Shown here in pieces: positions 11,372 through 23,794 of a stretch of 64,000 nt of DNA. The position numbers and the translations under genes are program-made. Origin of the DNA: Cryptomeria japonica (lineage: Eukaryota; Streptophyta; Pinopsida; Cupressales; Cupressaceae); contig NC_081413.1 of the NCBI RefSeq assembly GCF_030272615.1, forward strand, positions 330,057,802 through 330,121,801, read 5' to 3'. The notes below the pieces were generated by a model. That model was not told the DNA's origin. It saw only the letters and a program-made list of their open reading frames with translations, and made no database searches. The stretch's first letter is position 1, and the number at the start of each line of letters is the position of its first letter.

Positions 11372-12238
11372 TGGCCCTATGACCTACAATCTAGATGTCT
11401 GAGATTTGAATGTCCCGGCTGACCACTTGGAACTGACGGGTCACCACTGAATAAAAATGAACTCAACAGTGCAAACAAATATAGATAAATTCAGAATAAT
11501 ATTATAACACTTTAAAAATATGATCGCTCACCTTTAGGTCACTAGCAGTCGCCAATGCAGTCAACAACAATGATTTTCCTTGGTCTGAAACTTCGCTATT
11601 GATTAGAATTCAGAGCCTAGAACCCACCATATTGTGTAGAGATAGATTTGATCTTTTCATGTATTTATACCAATCCTTATATGGTGAATTTCGCGGGGAT
11701 TTTATATGGTATACAAATATTTGGTGAATCCCACGTAACTATAACATGACATGTAATTTTCGAGGTGATTATGGGTCGTCCAAATAATTGGCAAATACAA
11801 TATAGTTGGCAAAAGTTGGGGTGAATGGAGACACGTGTCAGTAAAATATCGGGCAAATTGGGTCCTCCTAGCTAACAAATCTTCACATCCCTATAGGCGA
11901 ATTATGGTCATCTATTAAGGCAACCTCGGAGAGTGTAGGCGAAAAATTAAATTTACTATGTGTCCACCATATATTGTATTGGAGAAATCCTTGCATAGAA
12001 ACATTTAATTACATAAAACATATGGCGATCGGGTCGTGAATTTGACGGAAATTGATAATATTCTAGGGACATGGCCACCCCCAATCGGTACAAAATATTC
12101 GCCATTTCCTAGGTCATCGACGTGAAAAATTTGCCATTGGCAAATATTTGTCACTAAAGTAATCTCTGACTATTTATATACCTTGAAGAAGCAAATTAAT
12201 CTCTTCCTTGAAGAGAAGCAAACAACAAGATATACACC
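11372..12238. other. AT-rich spacer, no gene seen
   Basis: No coding sequence is visible. The stretch contains recurrent GGCGAAT/ATTCGCC and TTTGCCA/TGGCAAA motifs, including a palindrome TTTGCCATTGGCAAA near 12132, and a TATA-like TATTTATATACC near 12172. It may be the 5' region of the hAT element, but no terminus was found. Confidence 0.4.
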
Positions 12239-14498
12239 TGACTTGCAGGAACAAAACAAAAGATCCTTGATCATTTTATTTCATAAAATATAGCATATAT
12301 AAGAGAGACAACTGCAATAAAACCTCTGAAACTATTTGTATTCAAGTTACAAACTATTTGAAACATTAAGAAACTACAGACTGAAAGAAAACTAAGTTGT
12401 CATGAAAAAACATGCACTATGCACATGGAAGCCTTGCTTCCAGAAAAATTACAATCAGAATCCTTTTCCCATTGGCCCTAAATTCTCTTTAATAAGAACA
12501 AGGGAGCAAAACAAGCTACATGCCAGGTGAGATAAACTTGTCCAAATTTGATTGCATGGGACAAAATACACAATGAGGTTTCCCTCTTCCTACTCTACAC
12601 GCAATCCATCCAGAGGCAATCAATGCAAGCAAAAATGAGAATAGCCTCTGGGATCTGGGACCACGAGCCTCAGAATAATCAACAGGGGTAGGTGTCTCGA
12701 GCCACATAAATTTTTCCTTAAGTTCGTCTCTTGCTGCACCTTGACTGATCTCTGAATCTAGATTACTACATTTATTAATCCACACTTGCTCTATGTCCTT
12801 TCATCTTCTCGATCAATGATCCCCTGGCATGCCTGAAGCTGTGAAATCCCATTGACAGATCTTCTTCTCAACCATCTTCTATCTGATCCTCATTCAATGT
12901 GAGCTCCCACTTAGGCTTTGTCATTGTGATCCGATTTGATTTGGTCACAAAAATCTACCTGCACCATCAGCACAACAATTCTCCTTCGATAGCATCTCTC
13001 CCTTTGACAGATGGAATCTGGCCAATCTGCAGGTGCCACGTCCTCAAAATACTCTCCTCTGTCCTCTGGTCAACCTTCGTCAACCCTGCACGTGGACAAT
13101 TTGACCATTGGGTTGTGCTCTGCAAATCACATAACATGCGTGTTATGTGCCCCTGTGGTTCCATCATTTGGTCTTCGGTGTCACAGGATAACAGGCTGCA
13201 TCGTTCTCTCTTTGTCTTACTTATCCCGTGACCTTTTCCTTATCCCCGCAGGAATGCACGGGATAAGGAAAACCTTCTTTCTCTGCTTCATCTTCTTATC
13301 CCATGATCCCATTTGAACTGGTAAGAACATTGGTGGGATAAGCTTTCATTGGTCTCCTTTGTTATTTCTTATCTCGGAGCATCGAAGGGTACACCTCCCA
13401 GCCCCCCTGGGATAAGCCTTCCATTGTATTCCCTTTTGTCTTCTTATCTCGGACCTCTTTTCTTTGCCTTCACGAACCTTCGCGATAAAGATTTCATTGC
13501 TCCTTTACTAATTTCCTTATCCTGGAGCCCAAGTATCTATATGAATATTCTCACTGAAACCCAAAGTATTGCTCCGTATACACCCTCTATTCCTTTGGAT
13601 AAATTTTTCTTTGTTCCATCCCGCTTCCTTATCCCGAGACAAGAGATGCATTTCTAACCACCGTGAGATAATATCTTCTTTGTTTCTTTGTAAAATTATC
13701 CCGAGGCCTCTCAAGCTAACTGGAAACATCCCCGGGGAAACTTTTCTATGATGATTTTACTCTTCGGAAGTAACCCCGGGATAAAACTTTATCCCCTTGC
13801 AACTATTAGTTAGGAGTTATCCTGGGCGGTCTTTAGATGTTGCCATATGCTCCCCGGGATAACTTTTCTTCCCTTTGCTGCTTCACTTGCCTTATCCCAC
13901 GTGACCTTTTGGTTGGTCACCTTGCCTCACAGGATAAAAAATGGTCTTACCACTAGCCGGTAAGAATGAACCATGGGGACTGGCCCGCCAATGACATGGA
14001 ACCCTCCAGCTGATGAAACCAAAGTGAGTTGACTAGCTGGACCGGTCAACTCAAAAATAGAATTTTGGAGCCTGAAAAGACTCCCTCCTGTGCTGCAAAA
14101 TACATAGCCAATTGTTGTTGCCTTAGCAGTCAATAACATGCTGCCCAAATAATTCAGGGCGGTCAATAACACAACGTGTTATTGAAGTGAGATACCAATG
14201 CTAGGCACGGGGTCAATAACACATCATGTTATTGATACTTCATACATTCCTCATGTTATATGACCATTGTTGCCTATTGTAGTACTATAACCTGCGTGTT
14301 ATATGATACCTCTGGACCTTTGACAATTCTTTGGCTCAAAACTGTAAGCTCACAAAATGAGCTACTCAATCTTGCTCTAAAAGGCGATTCTAAATGCAAT
14401 CTACAAAATTTTGAGCCTAGGACTTCAAATTTAGATGCAATCTGAAAAATTTTGAGCCTAGGACTTCAAATTTAGATAAAATATTTGAAGTCCTAACA
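12239..14498 (-). repeat. LTR-like dispersed repeat, copy 2
   Basis: This is the second copy of the repeat at 2893-4983, in the same orientation. On the minus strand it starts with the canonical TGTTAGGACTTC and ends near GTCA. It carries at least a dozen GGGATAA/TTATCCC motifs between about 13190 and 13950 and the same AACAC palindromes from 14162. It abuts the 3' end of the LINE at 14499. No TSD, primer-binding site or polypurine tract could be shown. Open frames here are incidental. Confidence 0.6.
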
Positions 14499-17400
14499 CA
14501 TACAAGGGGCAGTGTACACCAATCTTAAAGAAGCTCTTGGAGGTGTGCACCTCAAGGGTGACCTTGTAGGCTTGTACCTGGATCTATAGCATAACATTAT
14601 TACATATGCAAGCTTTAGCATAAAGCAAAACTTGAGTATCAATAGAGCTATGAGAAAATAAAACAACATATCTATCTTTCCATAAAGAAAAGAGAATCTC
14701 CATCTTGAAAGCATGCCATATCTAGGTGAAGGAATGAGGGAGACCGGGAGGGTCTGCAAGCAAGGCCATGTGCCAAGAGAAGGGATATGACCTAAAAGGT
14801 ATGAAGAAATCATGAATCCATCTCCAAAAAGTTTGAGCCCGATGACAATACCAAAAGAGATTTTAAGAGTCTCAGGTTGCCCACAAAAAGGGTAGTGGGG
14901 ATACAAAACCCCCATGTCCCACAAGCGAGAGCCAAGAGGAAAGCCTTAAAAAAGAATACACCAAGAAAAATGGGCAAGTTTTAGCTCCACAAATGGTAGA
15001 CCAGATGCCAAGAAATCTGCATCGCCATGTGGTAGAAGTTGACTCTAAGTGCCATCTAAAATTCAAAGATAGCACCATAGGAAGATGCAGAGAGAGCCAT
15101 CTGTAACGTAGAGAGGGTTTATATTAGGTAAATGAGGTATGGGGGTATCACAACCAATATTTCCACCAGGGCCTCACAGAATGAATGCCCAATTTGTCAA
15201 TCATCTCATTGGGAAGAGTCGAATAGATGGTATCAAAAGCCTATCAATTTGGTCGAATGAGCCAGTACTACACCCATAAATCTTTCCAAGAGAAAATGCT
15301 CATGGAAGCTCTAGAAATGAGATCTTTAGGAGTACGAATTGCACACTTGTGAAAGCATAGAGAACTCACTCTAGGGACTTTATCCAAATGATATCCTTTA
15401 ACTTGAATGAGGGGCGAACACAAGAGGTTGTGATGGTTGAAAGAAAGACCATCACAGAAACCAGAGCCATTCCATCTGAGCCACAACTTGATGGCTTCCT
15501 AGGCGCACCATATGCTTTTGGTGATAAAAGTACCTTCAATGAGAACAACATCCTTCATAATAAGAAGGGTTTGAAAGCCAATCCCCTTCGAAGCAAGTTT
15601 ATTAACTGGATATCCTAAAGAGATACAATGCCTGAGAAGAACTTTCCAGGGCTCCGAGCCAAAGATGGCTCGTATGACCCATTTGGCACATAGAGCAAGC
15701 CCTTGTTTTTGGGTAGAAATTAGGCCAAGACACCAGACTCCCGAGGAAGACAACAAAACTCCCACACAACTCTATGAAATCCAAAGTGTGCAGGGGAGGA
15801 AGCCCACAAAAGTCCCTTAGGAGCTTCTCAAGCTTCAAATATGAATCTTTCAAAAGAGCCCAACAAGAGGAGTAATAAGCATGGGTGGCGGCAAGAACCT
15901 TGGAGCATATTTTAAATTTCCCCACAAGAGAAAGGGGCTTAGTGATCTAGTAGGAAAGATATTTCTCAATTTTGACAAGACCCCCATTCCACAAAGATCT
16001 GCTGAGGAACCTTGAAAACTAGAAGGGATACCTAGGAATCTAAAAATTTCACCATGTTCTAAGTTTCTAACCATTTTTAGCCAAAGTGAAGCAACCATGA
16101 AGGGGTAGGTAGAAAAAATTATCTGTAACATTGCATCTTGTGTCACTAAATGGTAGACCTAGAGGCTAGACAAAAGATGTTAAGGCAGTGAAGGGCCTCT
16201 CGAATATTTTGCTCATCCTCAGTGAAGGTGAGGAAGGAGTCATCTACAAAGTGACCATTGGTTAGTTGAGCAAGAGGGTCATAATGGGTCCCCAAAGAAG
16301 GTGACCCGGGCAAGGCAATATTCCTAACTCTACCAACCACAATGGCATTAGCATGCAAATAACTAGGACCCTCGGCCACTAAAAATACAGGGAGGGAGTG
16401 AGAGGGAAACCCTACCGAATAGATCTAAACAAACCAAAGGCAAAAGATTGGAAACCATTGATATTGATACATGCAGAGGTGTTCCCAAACAACATCTGAA
16501 TAGATTGGATGAAATAGGGACAAAAGCCAAGGGATTGAAGCATGATGAGAATGAATGGCCATTCAATTCTATCATAAGATTTAGTAAAGTCAATCTTGAG
16601 AAAGATTGCATTCTTCTTGGAGTGGTGAGCTCACTCCATACCCTCCCAAACAACAATAATGTTATCTATAATGAATTTGGATTTAATAAATCCCATTTTC
16701 TCTAGTTGCACAATCTAAGGGAGAAAGTGTTTGATTTTTAGAGCCAAGGCCTTAGCAATTATTTTATAGGAAACATTGAGGAGCGTAATGGGTTGCTAAT
16801 TGTAGATGTCTTCAGGGTTCCCGACTTTAGGTATGAATTTAAGATTTCCTTGATTAATAATTTTACCTAAAGAACAAGAATGGAAGGCTTCTTGGTAAAC
16901 CTTGAGCGGATCAGGCCCCGCACAAGGCCATAAAGCCTTGTAGAACTCACATGGGAAATCATCACAACCAGGAGCTTTATCATCTGCCATGGAAAAATAC
17001 CACTTCCTTTAGGTCTTCGAGAGTGAGCATTTGATTACATAACATCTATTGAGCTTCAGAGAGCCAAGTAGGAACCACTAAAAGGCATTCTTGAAGAGCA
17101 TCATCACGCTCAGGAGAGGGGTCTTGAGAAGTAAAGACCTTCTCATAATGGTGGACAAAATCTTGAAGAACATCTAGAAGCTTAGAGAGCACCAATTGAC
17201 CTTCCCTAATGCGCTTAATACCAGGATGAGAAATGATGAGATCGAAGGGAAAGAAATAACTCCTTAGAAGCCCAATCCCCCACCTTGAGCCAATGCAACA
17301 TGACTTTGATTTGAGCTCCTCTGGCAGTATACTTTTTAGAAAATTGCTTCTAGTACCTAATCTTTGTAACCCTAACCTGTGACACAAGCGAGAAAGGGTT

Positions 17401-18411
17401 CGCGGCCAAATCCTCAGTGGCATGCCACCAATCTATCATGGTGGCTTCATAAGAATGTTGACGAAAGTTGGAAAGTTGTCTATCGTAGATTCTAAGAAAT
17501 ATCATCGTGCACTGGATGGTAAAACTCCACCAGTCAATCCACCCATGTCATTGAGTAGGACGACCCTCCAAATTCCAAATTTTCTGAATGTGGTCCATAG
17601 AAGGAGGGTGACTCAATAAAGAAGTATTTAAAAAAAATTATGTTTGAGGCTTTCGGGGTGGCCCACTTGCCATTCAATAGAGAATTGAATGGGAAAATGA
17701 TCTGACAATGTCACATTCAGCAGCGGCCTAATTGGGGGGTTATGACAACTTCCAAAAGAGAAAAAGGGTTGAGTTGTGATCATGACACAGTCAATTCACT
17801 TATCTTAAAGAATCTGTGTGTACCTTCATGGAAGTTGCACCATGTATGCCAAACGCTAGTAGGGTGGCGCTAGGTGATGTTAGGATCATAAAGATCCAAT
17901 TTATTGCGTATGTAAAATCATGCATCCTACTCGCCAACTATCCAATAGAAAGGAATTAACCCTTCCTTGTCAGAGGCCTCCTTGATCATATTAAAATCTC
18001 CACATGGAACACAAGTGGGGGGAGGCAATGAGTCAGCAACCCACCACCAAAGACAAGATATTTCAACATCATTGGAAGCATAGATATTAATGATCCCACA
18101 AGAACGATTGTCAACTGACAAGAGAACCTAAGCCACCCGGTGAGTGGGATCTGATTCGTTAGCCACGATGCAAGATTTCCAATGTGGTGCCAAAATGGAG
18201 ACAACACCTCCATGGCCAATGTCATTGTCTAAAGCGAAAGATAGACCACCTGACCAAATAACATGGCAAGCAACATGCAACATAAACACATAGATTTTAA
18301 CATGTAGGAAGAGAACATCTAAACCAACAATCTTATGTCGAATATTCTTTACAGAAAACTTTATAGAGAGGTTTGTAAGATTTCGAACATTCCATGATAA
18401 GAAATTCATGA
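14499..18411 (-). pseudogene. LINE ORF2 (endonuclease and reverse transcriptase), broken
   Basis: ORF2 begins MNFLSWNVRNLTNLSIKF at about 18409, the start of an APE-type endonuclease. Further endonuclease motifs are IINIYASNDVE and PCGDFNMIKEASD near 17930-18120. Reverse-transcriptase motifs follow: KAPGCDDFPCEFYKALWP and NLKFIPKVGNPEDIYN at 16990-16796, then FVDDSFLTFTEDEQNIREAL at about 16270, the catalytic box with FVDD in place of the usual FADD or YADD. The downstream region to 14499 has the Trp/Leu-rich character of the L1 3' domain. It is fragmented into about ten pieces by stops and frameshifts and cannot be functional. Confidence 0.82.
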
Positions 18412-18429
18412 AAAAACTTCATGCATGTC

Positions 18430-21400
18430 ATTGTTATCCTCAAGAGGGGATAAAATGTTATGCAAGAAGGTGATATTCTATGGTTGAGAAACCTGACACT
18501 TTTCCAATGCCTGCCCATCTTCCTTGTCACCCCTAGAAGGGTTGTGAGAACAATAGAGAGAAGATGACTATGTTGTAACTATGGAGGCAGGGAGAGGAGT
18601 GCACACCCAAGCAGAGTGAACAACACCATCCCTAGCTTTATCCTTCCCCTACACCTTAGGGTTTGAAGCTAATGGAAAAATGAGCTGAGAAAGCTACTCT
18701 TTTTGGCCCTAAGGTTGCAGTTGCAACTGATAATCACCAGAAGCCGAAGATTTTCTAGAAGCCCTAGAATTCTTGCCTTTGCGATTAATGGTCATCCACC
18801 CTTCTTCGACCTTAGGAGCCACACAAGAGGAAGACAGTTTCGACTCCTTTGAAGGAGAGCAAATTTTTAGGGCTGCCAAAGAGCAATCCTTAATCTTGTG
18901 CTTTGAGGACTGGCAACAGAAACAAGTATTCGAAAATTTTAGATACAAAACCTTTTGGGTGTGACAAATCTCACCAATCTAAATATCAATTCTATCTTTG
19001 AGATCCAGAGACAAGTCGACCTCAACAAAGACTCGCTTATGTGGGCAAGTATAATAAAAACGGTCGGGCTCAACACTAACAACCTTGCCAAGAGATTGGG
19101 CTATGGTTTGCAAAAATGACCAACAAGGTGTAAGGACTCACTAGTCCTAACCTTAATTAAACTATCACAATTAAATCCTAATTAAATCTAATATACATTT
19201 ATTAAGATATTGATGAATAGAAATTATTATTAGCATGAGTGCATAAGAGATCCATCGCGCATACATAAGAAAGATAAAGATGAAATGCGTGTAATAACAT
19301 GAAGATTGATAAGTATGTAAACTCGTAATTTATGTGCTTATGATTAAAGTAAACTTAGAAAACTTAAATAAGCATCATCCTAAGCATTCATGAAATGAAA
19401 AGATAGAAACTAAATGACAAAAACACATAGACAATGGGTCATGCACATGTTAGTAGGTTACTGTGTTAGTGTTTCCTTACTTTTTCTGTTAGTACATTTA
19501 CAAGGCGACTTCCTATCGTGTTCACATCATTAGACCTCAAAGGTCCTTAACGTAGCTTACATAGCTTATTTCATGAGACCACATAGGTCATTTCACAGTT
19601 ACATCATAAGTACAATCATACATTATACAATGATATGATAGTCCATAGGACTTTACAATGTCATAATTATGAATCTTTGTCTCCGAATGTAGTGTCTCTA
19701 TTGCCATCAGACTCACCTTCATCTGCAAACTTGAAGACCAACATATGACCAAGGTGTTTTATCCACCCATCCAAACGAAGCTTACGCTTCTCGATGCTCA
19801 TGATAAGCTCCTGTCTCTCACGACGAAGTTTCCTAGCAAACTAAAATCAACTATCGGGAATGGAACCTGTGCATGCATGTAGTATCTAACAACCAAACTG
19901 TTGAACTTAGCTACATGTGTTATGGCAAAGAGTGAATTAATTAAGTTATTGGCCAATTTCAACCCTTTTGAGGTAGGTGAAAAAAAAAACATCCTTCCCT
20001 AATTTATCCCATAATCAAGCACATATTTCCAATAACATCCATCATAGACGACAACATTACCCCTCCGGTTTATTTCATTTATCATTAAAGTTTTGTTTCT
20101 TGGACGTATACTCTATTTTCAATTTTAAATATGAATACTAGTAAATTTGATTCATTTAATTGAAATCAAGAAAACAACTAATCAAATGGTAACAAGAGAA
20201 TATATATGTGCGTCTTAGGTGTTTTGCCGATCAATTTTACTCCGGATGAGTCGATTGTCAGCAAGAATGCTCTAATCTATGTAGATGGAATGAATTGATA
20301 TGTTAATTTTAGAGATTCATATGAGACCGATTTCAACGGCAATCAAACAGTAAATGAAATTTAGAAGGAGAAGCATAAGAGAGGGTAATAGAGAATCGCA
20401 GGGCAGATATATAATAGCGATTTCCCAAGAAATTAGTTGCCGACTTTCACCCGATATATGTGTACCCAATAATCCAATAAAGAAACCTACCATTCAAATT
20501 TAGAGCAGAGACCCAAACGGTATTGACTTACTCACAAGGAGAAATCGGTTGTATCAGCAACAAATTGGATTAGCCACTCAAGGGAAAGTAACGAATACAA
20601 AACTTAAGCAAAATCAAGAGTTCGATTGGAGTCACAGGGAGTTCATCTCTACGTTCTAATTTTTAACTCCTGCCTTAATTTTAAACCATGTTTAAGTTCA
20701 AATTTTAATAATTTTAACTTTTAAAAATCTTAAATTCGAATTTAGTTAATATTATAATTTTATTTATTATAAACTTTCTAAATTGATTTTAATATTTAAT
20801 GAAATTAATTTTATTTAATTATTATTATTAATTTGTGTGTATAGGGTCACATTATGTGAGTTACTACCAACAAGCTAGGATACTCCTTTGAGGTCATATG
20901 TCCGCCTTCGACAGTCGACCTTGCATCCACCTCACACTCCACGAAATCGTCAGATCATCATCACATAATGCACATTATATTAAAAATGTCATCAATAATA
21001 TCAAATAGGATGATAATTAACATCACATTAAAATAAGGTCGTCAAGCACATTTATTAGCATCATAATGTCAATATCATCAATAATATCAATGTCTAGCAA
21101 AATAATTTAATCTAAAACTTATTAACCTAAAACTGGTTCATGACACAAGGCAAAGGTAAATTAGAGAGTTCAACCTAGATGAGAACTTTAAGATTTTTAT
21201 CATTTGAGACCGGAAAGTCTCATGACCATGGTTGAAAAACGGAAAGTCTCATGACCATGGTTGAAAAACCAAAAGGGAGGACCGCACGAATCAGGGCCCA
21301 TGTTGAAAAATGGCCAGGACATGATTAGACTCAACAAACTGAAAAAGAAAAAAACCCTTGGTGAAGTTTTAGATGCCATTGAGGCGGATGATGTAAGGAG

Positions 21401-21599
21401 CACAAGCCTTGGCAACCTAGTCACAAAGCATGCTTTCAGGGGGAACCCTCCCAACAAAACAACTAATCAAAGTAAACTGCTCAAGCCAATGGCAAGCACT
21501 ATCAAAATCTTGAACTAGAAGCAAAACATTAGGGGTAGACATACCTCATGAAACACCTTGGGAACAAATTTCTTGGGTGGTTTGTTCAGGGGTTCCATA
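18430..21599 (-). pseudogene. LINE ORF1 (RNA-binding protein), interrupted
   Basis: ORF1 encodes the nucleic-acid-binding protein of the LINE. The N-terminal part (21599-21151) contains a DUF4283-like module with TKGFFLFQFVESNHVLAIFQ and the beginning of LPLPC. After the solo LTR it resumes at 19133 with WSFLQTIAQSLGKVVSVE and KRVFVEVDLS. A CCHC zinc knuckle, CFCCQSSKHKIKDC (C-x2-C-x4-H-x4-C), lies near 18920. A basic tail WMTINRKGKNSRASRKSS follows. There is a short local duplication at 21213-21268 (the GGAAAGTCTCATGACC block appears twice), and there are several frame breaks. Confidence 0.8.
19139..21145. mobile_element. Solo LTR or pol-less LTR insert (2.0 kb), TSD CAAGG
   Basis: The insert starts TGTAAGGACTCAC and ends GGTTCATGACA, so it has TG..CA ends. 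It is flanked by the perfect 5-bp duplication CAAGG (19134-19138 and 21146-21150). It sits inside LINE ORF1, and the ORF1 reading continues when it is left out. No pol motif was seen. A coding-like stretch near 19800-19990 is weak. Orientation is unknown. The AT-rich 3' half (20680-20840) is simple in sequence. Confidence 0.8.
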
Positions 21600-22710
21600 G
21601 TCACCCAATGCCAGAGCACCAACCCCAACATCAACTATTGGGCTAAGGCCATAATAATCTACAAAAGTCCCATAGTAAATGCAACAGACAGACGCAAGGG
21701 AAACCAACACAAGCAACATGCAAAACCCTAGCAGAGCTGTGATAGAGTTTTATATGGAAATAAAGACAAGAAACTCTTACTACACAATTATATTGCATAC
21801 GACTCTCATTAGGGGAGAACTATCTAAAATGACCTAGACAATGACTCAATTGAATCTCTATAGTTTCAATCAAAACTAGTAGCACTTATGTTGTCACAAT
21901 TATATGGAAAGCATTTAAAGATATTAAACCATAGTTAATTTGGAATGTAGTTGGATTTTGTATTATTCTATCCATCAACCGTCAGTCCAAATGGTGCTCT
22001 CCCACCAATATGTTTCAAAATAAACCATTAGTGGTTATTCCTTGGATGCATTCCCTTTTAAGCTATATGGAAGAGGAGTTAGGAATCTATAAGATTTGTA
22101 CTCCAAGGTAAATTCCACTTGGCTTTATTAGTTTCAAGCTATGAAAAAGTTTACTTTATGTCTTATAGGCAAAGGACATTTTTAAATGATAATTGAGGTA
22201 GTGTCATCATGGCACTTGTAAAAAACATTTTGTGCTTTACTGAGTCGTAGTGGAAGGATCATAAGTGGTATGTTAATACCTCTTTTACAATTATATTCCT
22301 TGAAAAGATAGAGTGATTGTTATTGCATCTTCTTATGATTTACACACTCAATACTAAATGGTCCTTGCAAAATCCTTTCATACAGAACAACCAAACAATT
22401 TGGAATGTATTGATGGAACCTAGACCACTTATTTACATGGTATTTTTATACTAGGGCTTTGTTAAAGGAAGTCATCTAATAAATCTAAGAGTTTCGAATT
22501 CAAAATGCCTGTTGTGTGGTAAAATAAAAGCTCTTTTTGCATATATTTTATACTCACACTTCTACATAAAATGTTTGGCAATGGATTCATGTCTTCTTTG
22601 GGTTATTTTGGCCTAAATATTTCACATGTTATAATGGTATGTTGGGTGATGGGTTCAAATTCCCATCCAAATACCTCTTATCTATGACATGCTTACAAAT
22701 TGGAAATGAA

Positions 22711-22796
22711 ATTTTGCATATACTGAAAACTAAAAAATTGGCTACATTTAGTAATTTTGCATATACTGAAAACTAAAAAATTGGCTACATTTAGTA
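22711..22796. repeat. 43-bp tandem duplication
   Basis: The 43-bp unit beginning ATTTTGCATATACTG (22711-22753) is repeated exactly at 22754-22796. It is followed by the first six bases of a third copy. Perfect identity suggests a recent event. Confidence 0.9.
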
Positions 22797-22906
22797 ATTT
22801 TGATGTGGGTTCCAAGTTTGCTACACACAATTAATTGCTAGTGATCTTTAATGTGTTAATGTAGATACAAGTTCATGCCAATAATGTGGCCCTTGAAGTG
22901 CAAGAT

Positions 22907-23142
22907 CTTTAGACCTTGAAGAATGACTAAGAGAATTCTCCCTACACTATTGCTAGGGTCCATCCCTTTTTGTCTACATTTGACAAATCTTCCCACCAAG
23001 GACATTGTTGTGCAGTCAATCAAACTTTAGACCTTGAAGAATGACTAAGAGAATTCTCCCTACACTATTGCTAGGGTCCCTCCCTTTTTGTCTACATTTG
23101 ACAAATCTTCCCACCAAGGACAGTGTTGTGCAGTCAATCAAA
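22907..23142. repeat. 118-bp tandem duplication
   Basis: The unit beginning CTTTAGACCTTGAAGAATG at 22907 recurs at 23025 with only about two differences over 118 bp. It is a recent direct duplication of non-coding sequence. Confidence 0.9.
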
Positions 23143-23794
23143 GTCTTGCCATTCATAAAGAGGTTTTACTTCATCACCAAATGGGAAACCTTTTGACTGG
23201 ATTCTTTTGAATGACCACTAGAAAAAAAGTTGTCCTTTACTTAATAGTCTTTATCATCCTCTCAAATTCATTAGTGGACATCTTCAATGATCAAGACAAA
23301 TTGCCTTATTTAACACTTGTCATCTCATCATAAAAGAATATTCATATACAATGAAATGTGCAAACCCATATTAACATGAGGAACTTAAAGGAAGGAGAAA
23401 ACACCACTCTCATTGATTGGAAGCTTGTGGAAGAAAGCAAAGCCCTACTTCGTGAAAGATGGAGTAACCTAGATAATTAAAACCTCCTCCAAATTACTTA
23501 TTATAATGCACTCCCTACTTAATTTGTTCTTTATTTATGATTTCATTTTGAAAATATAACTTAATTTTTTCCTTAAAAGCCACAACTTCAATTAGAGGCT
23601 TGGATTATGTGACATTTTTTCAAGTGGAAACCACCTTATCTTCAAAGAAGTAATTTAGGTGTGCAATTAGGTTAATGGAAGCCAAAATGCTCACCACTGG
23701 CACACTTTATTTTGGGAGAGTTAAGACTGATTAACATCGTACGCTTTCCACTATCGAATTACAATCATAAAATGCCACTGCAATCATCTCAATC

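Larger units (their letters stand above)
14499..21785 (-). mobile_element. L1-type LINE, split by a solo LTR
   Basis: A minus-strand non-LTR retrotransposon reads 5' to 3' from about 21785 to 14499. It has a 5' UTR, ORF1 starting MEPLNKPPKKF at about 21599, an interruption by the solo LTR (19139-21145), the rest of ORF1 with a zinc knuckle, then ORF2 with endonuclease, reverse transcriptase and downstream regions. Removing the LTR and one CAAGG restores continuous ORF1-like sequence across the junction. The 3' end meets the LTR-like repeat at 14498, so the true tail and any TSD are lost or unresolved. Multiple stops and frameshifts show it is dead. Confidence 0.85.
21786..23794. other. AT-rich intergenic stretch upstream of the PPR gene
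   Basis: No gene is recognised. Apart from two recent tandem duplications, listed separately, the stretch is degenerate and AT-rich and is probably decayed repeat. The last 100-150 bp before 23795 should hold the PPR gene promoter and 5' UTR, but no convincing TATA box could be assigned. Confidence 0.5.

Noticed and set aside
13011-13751. Plus-strand frames of 60-110 codons
   Set aside because: They lie in the LTR-like repeat, are not shared as frames with copy 1 and have no recognisable domain.
2893-14498. The two LTR-like copies as the paired LTRs of one large element
   Set aside because: They have the same orientation, but no primer-binding site lies inside copy 2, no polypurine tract lies beside copy 1, and the outer flanks (TAACA against CATAC) do not form a TSD.
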